In this document: piece by piece, positions 31,562 through 32,897 of the stretch
How the letters are laid out: each line of letters starts with the position of its first letter
Numbering within the stretch: the first letter of the stretch is position 1
Assembly (NCBI RefSeq): GCF_003574485.1
Contig: NZ_QLIT01000143.1
Location: 1 to 32,897 of the forward strand
Length of the DNA: 32,897 nucleotides
From: Facilibium subflavum
Lineage (GTDB): Bacteria; Pseudomonadota; Gammaproteobacteria; Francisellales; Francisellaceae
Direction of reading: 5' to 3'
Translations under genes and position numbers: made by a program
The notes under the pieces: generated by a model
Told to the model about the DNA's origin: nothing
What the model saw: the letters and a program-made list of their open reading frames with translations, nothing else
Database searches by the model: none

Positions 31562-32839
31562 ATGGATACAAAACATCATTCCACAGATAAGCTTATCAAA
31601 AATGCCTTTTCTTTATTATCAGAACAAAAATTCACACAAGCACGTAAAATATTGATGTCTCTTGAAAAGGGCTGTGCTGATAATTATTTAGTGCCCTACG
31701 GTTTAGCGGTGATTGCACATCAACAACAGGACTTACATAAGGCAGAAGACTTATACTTACGCTCAATTCATCTAAATTCGAACTACCCGGGAAGTTTATA
31801 TCATCTTGCTAATTTATATAAGACAAAGGGGAATATTGCCAAGGCCGAAATATATTACAAAAAAGCACTGCTGATCAAGCCAGATTTTTTTGAGTGCTTG
31901 AATAACTTGGCTAATTTATATAAGGAAAATCATCAAGATGCACAGGCACAACAATATTATAAAAGCGCGCTATCACTGAAGGTGCATCCGGTGGTTTGCT
32001 TTAACCTTGGACATTTATATCAACAAAGGATGCAATGGGATCAAGCAGAACACTATTTTAAAAAGGCATTACAACTAAGACCAGATTATTTTGAATGTAT
32101 TAATAACCTTGCAAGCTTATATTTATCACAAGAAAAATATGATTTATCAGAACAGTACTATCAAAAAGCGCTTGCGTTGAATGCCAATGCTTTTGAGTGC
32201 CATTATAATCTTGGGAATTTATATAAGTTAGCAGGGCGTTTTAAAGATGCGGAAACCCATTACAAAATCGCGATGGAATTAGCGCCTGATTACAAACCAA
32301 GTTACCTTAATTATGCACTTTTAAAGTTATTATTGGGTCATTATAAAACAGGTTTCCAATATTATGAGCACAGGCCTGCTGTTAGAGATTTTGCTAAAAG
32401 TTATAAATTGTCTTCTGTGTTATGGAGTCCAAGCCACCGCTTAAAAGGCAAAAGCATACTGGTGATCGGTGAGCAGGGCTTTGGCGATAGTATTTATTTT
32501 TCACGATTCACCAAAGTATTAAAAGATCGAGGATGCCAGAAGGTGGTTTTCTGCTGTAATCCTGTACTTCACTCTTTGTTGTTAACAAACCCATATATTG
32601 ATGAAGTCACGGCAAGCGTAAATTCTGTGACAACAGATTTTCATATACTTGCAGGCAGTCTAATGCAATATATTAATTGGGAAGATGATCAATGGGTGTC
32701 AAGCACACCTTATCTATATGCTGATGCACGAAAAATCAAGGCATTGGCAAAGTATTTTGATAGCGAAAAACCGAAAGTAGGTATTAATTTTACGGGGAAT
32801 CCAAAACACAGAAACGACCAAAATCGCTCCCGACTTTGA
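31562..32839 (+). CDS. TPR protein with glycosyltransferase-like C-terminus, interrupted
   Basis: The frame gives 425 residues. At least five TPR units span about residues 40-275 (pattern W/Y-x-L-G/A-N-L/x-Y ... A-x-x-Y-Y-x-x-A-L-x-L-x-P, for example NNLANLYKENHQDAQAQQYY). Next comes the start of a GT41/ADP-heptose-transferase-like domain: SILVIGEQGFGDSIYFSRF and VGINFTGNPKHRNDQNRS. In relatives this last motif is followed by about 100 more residues. Here the frame meets TGA at 32837-32839, two codons after NRS, so the enzyme domain is cut. Either a nonsense mutation or an inserted element explains it. A nearby TATAAT (31521-31526) may be its promoter -10. Confidence 0.75.
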   Translation: MDTKHHSTDKLIKNAFSLLSEQKFTQARKILMSLEKGCADNYLVPYGLAVIAHQQQDLHKAEDLYLRSIHLNSNYPGSLYHLANLYKTKGNIAKAEIYYKKALLIKPDFFECLNNLANLYKENHQDAQAQQYYKSALSLKVHPVVCFNLGHLYQQRMQWDQAEHYFKKALQLRPDYFECINNLASLYLSQEKYDLSEQYYQKALALNANAFECHYNLGNLYKLAGRFKDAETHYKIAMELAPDYKPSYLNYALLKLLLGHYKTGFQYYEHRPAVRDFAKSYKLSSVLWSPSHRLKGKSILVIGEQGFGDSIYFSRFTKVLKDRGCQKVVFCCNPVLHSLLLTNPYIDEVTASVNSVTTDFHILAGSLMQYINWEDDQWVSSTPYLYADARKIKALAKYFDSEKPKVGINFTGNPKHRNDQNRSRL

Positions 32840-32897
32840 CACTTTTCAAAGTTATCCACAGGTTTGAAGAAAGATATTTTTGCTCAGGCCTTATTTT

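Noticed and set aside
31380-31571. Minus-strand 63-codon frame over the end of ung
   Set aside because: Shadow of ung and intergenic DNA, no ribosome binding site.
32852-32860. TTATCCACA, a perfect DnaA-box consensus
   Set aside because: A single isolated box without clustered copies, AT-rich unwinding element or dnaA nearby. Not evidence of an origin.

Overview
The window (32,897 bases, AT-rich) looks like a chromosomal segment of a low-GC gammaproteobacterium. The gene content points toward the Francisella/Fangia/Piscirickettsia/Legionella side of that class: a two-subunit glycine decarboxylase (gcvPA + gcvPB), rppH-ptsP, type I glutamine synthetase with an adenylylation tyrosine, ubiG and an Enterobacteria-like yaaA. 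This placement is inferred from gene content and protein similarity only. No rRNA, tRNA, CRISPR array, phage module or complete insertion sequence was seen.

Layout. 1-1201: 3'-truncated unknown gene on the minus strand. 1202-1992: no protein gene, but a well-supported minus-strand small RNA (about 1633-1766) with promoter, three-way junction, C-rich loops and intrinsic terminator, followed by a weaker second C-rich candidate (about 1484-1551). 1993-4740: rppH-ptsP operon (-). 4927-6412: glnA (+) with promoter and terminator. 6544-8642: a secreted protein and a large unknown membrane protein, convergent. 8990-12003: two TauE/SafE permeases flanking a Tet-like MFS exporter. 12153-12732: higBA toxin-antitoxin locus with a frameshifted toxin. 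12912-17357: gcvT-gcvH-gcvPA-gcvPB operon. 17472-19411: ECF sigma factor operon (DUF6249-like membrane protein, sigma factor, putative anti-sigma factor, secreted GIN-domain protein). 19497-22351: two more MFS exporters separated by a 467-base leader with an operator-like palindrome and a possible 17-codon leader peptide. 22476-23716: yaaA-rlmH. 23807-25931: ubiG, a phosphoglycolate phosphatase-like gene and a squalene/phytoene synthase-like gene, with overlapping ends. 25991-26941: secreted low-complexity protein. 27094-30169: universal stress protein overlapping an AddB-like PD-(D/E)XK nuclease. 30266-31455: TPR/Sel1-like membrane protein and ung. 31562-end: TPR protein whose glycosyltransferase-like C-terminal part is interrupted near the window edge.

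How the parts fit. Much of the window is housekeeping: nitrogen assimilation (glnA, ptsP), one-carbon metabolism (gcv), mRNA decapping (rppH), ribosome modification (rlmH), uracil repair (ung), ubiquinone synthesis (ubiG). It is interspersed with membrane exporters and envelope genes. The most interesting unexplained signals are the C-rich small RNA locus, which has an 8-base perfect complement in the gcvPA ribosome binding site, the broken higB, the leader upstream of the Bcr-like exporter, and the squalene-synthase-like gene in the ubiG operon.
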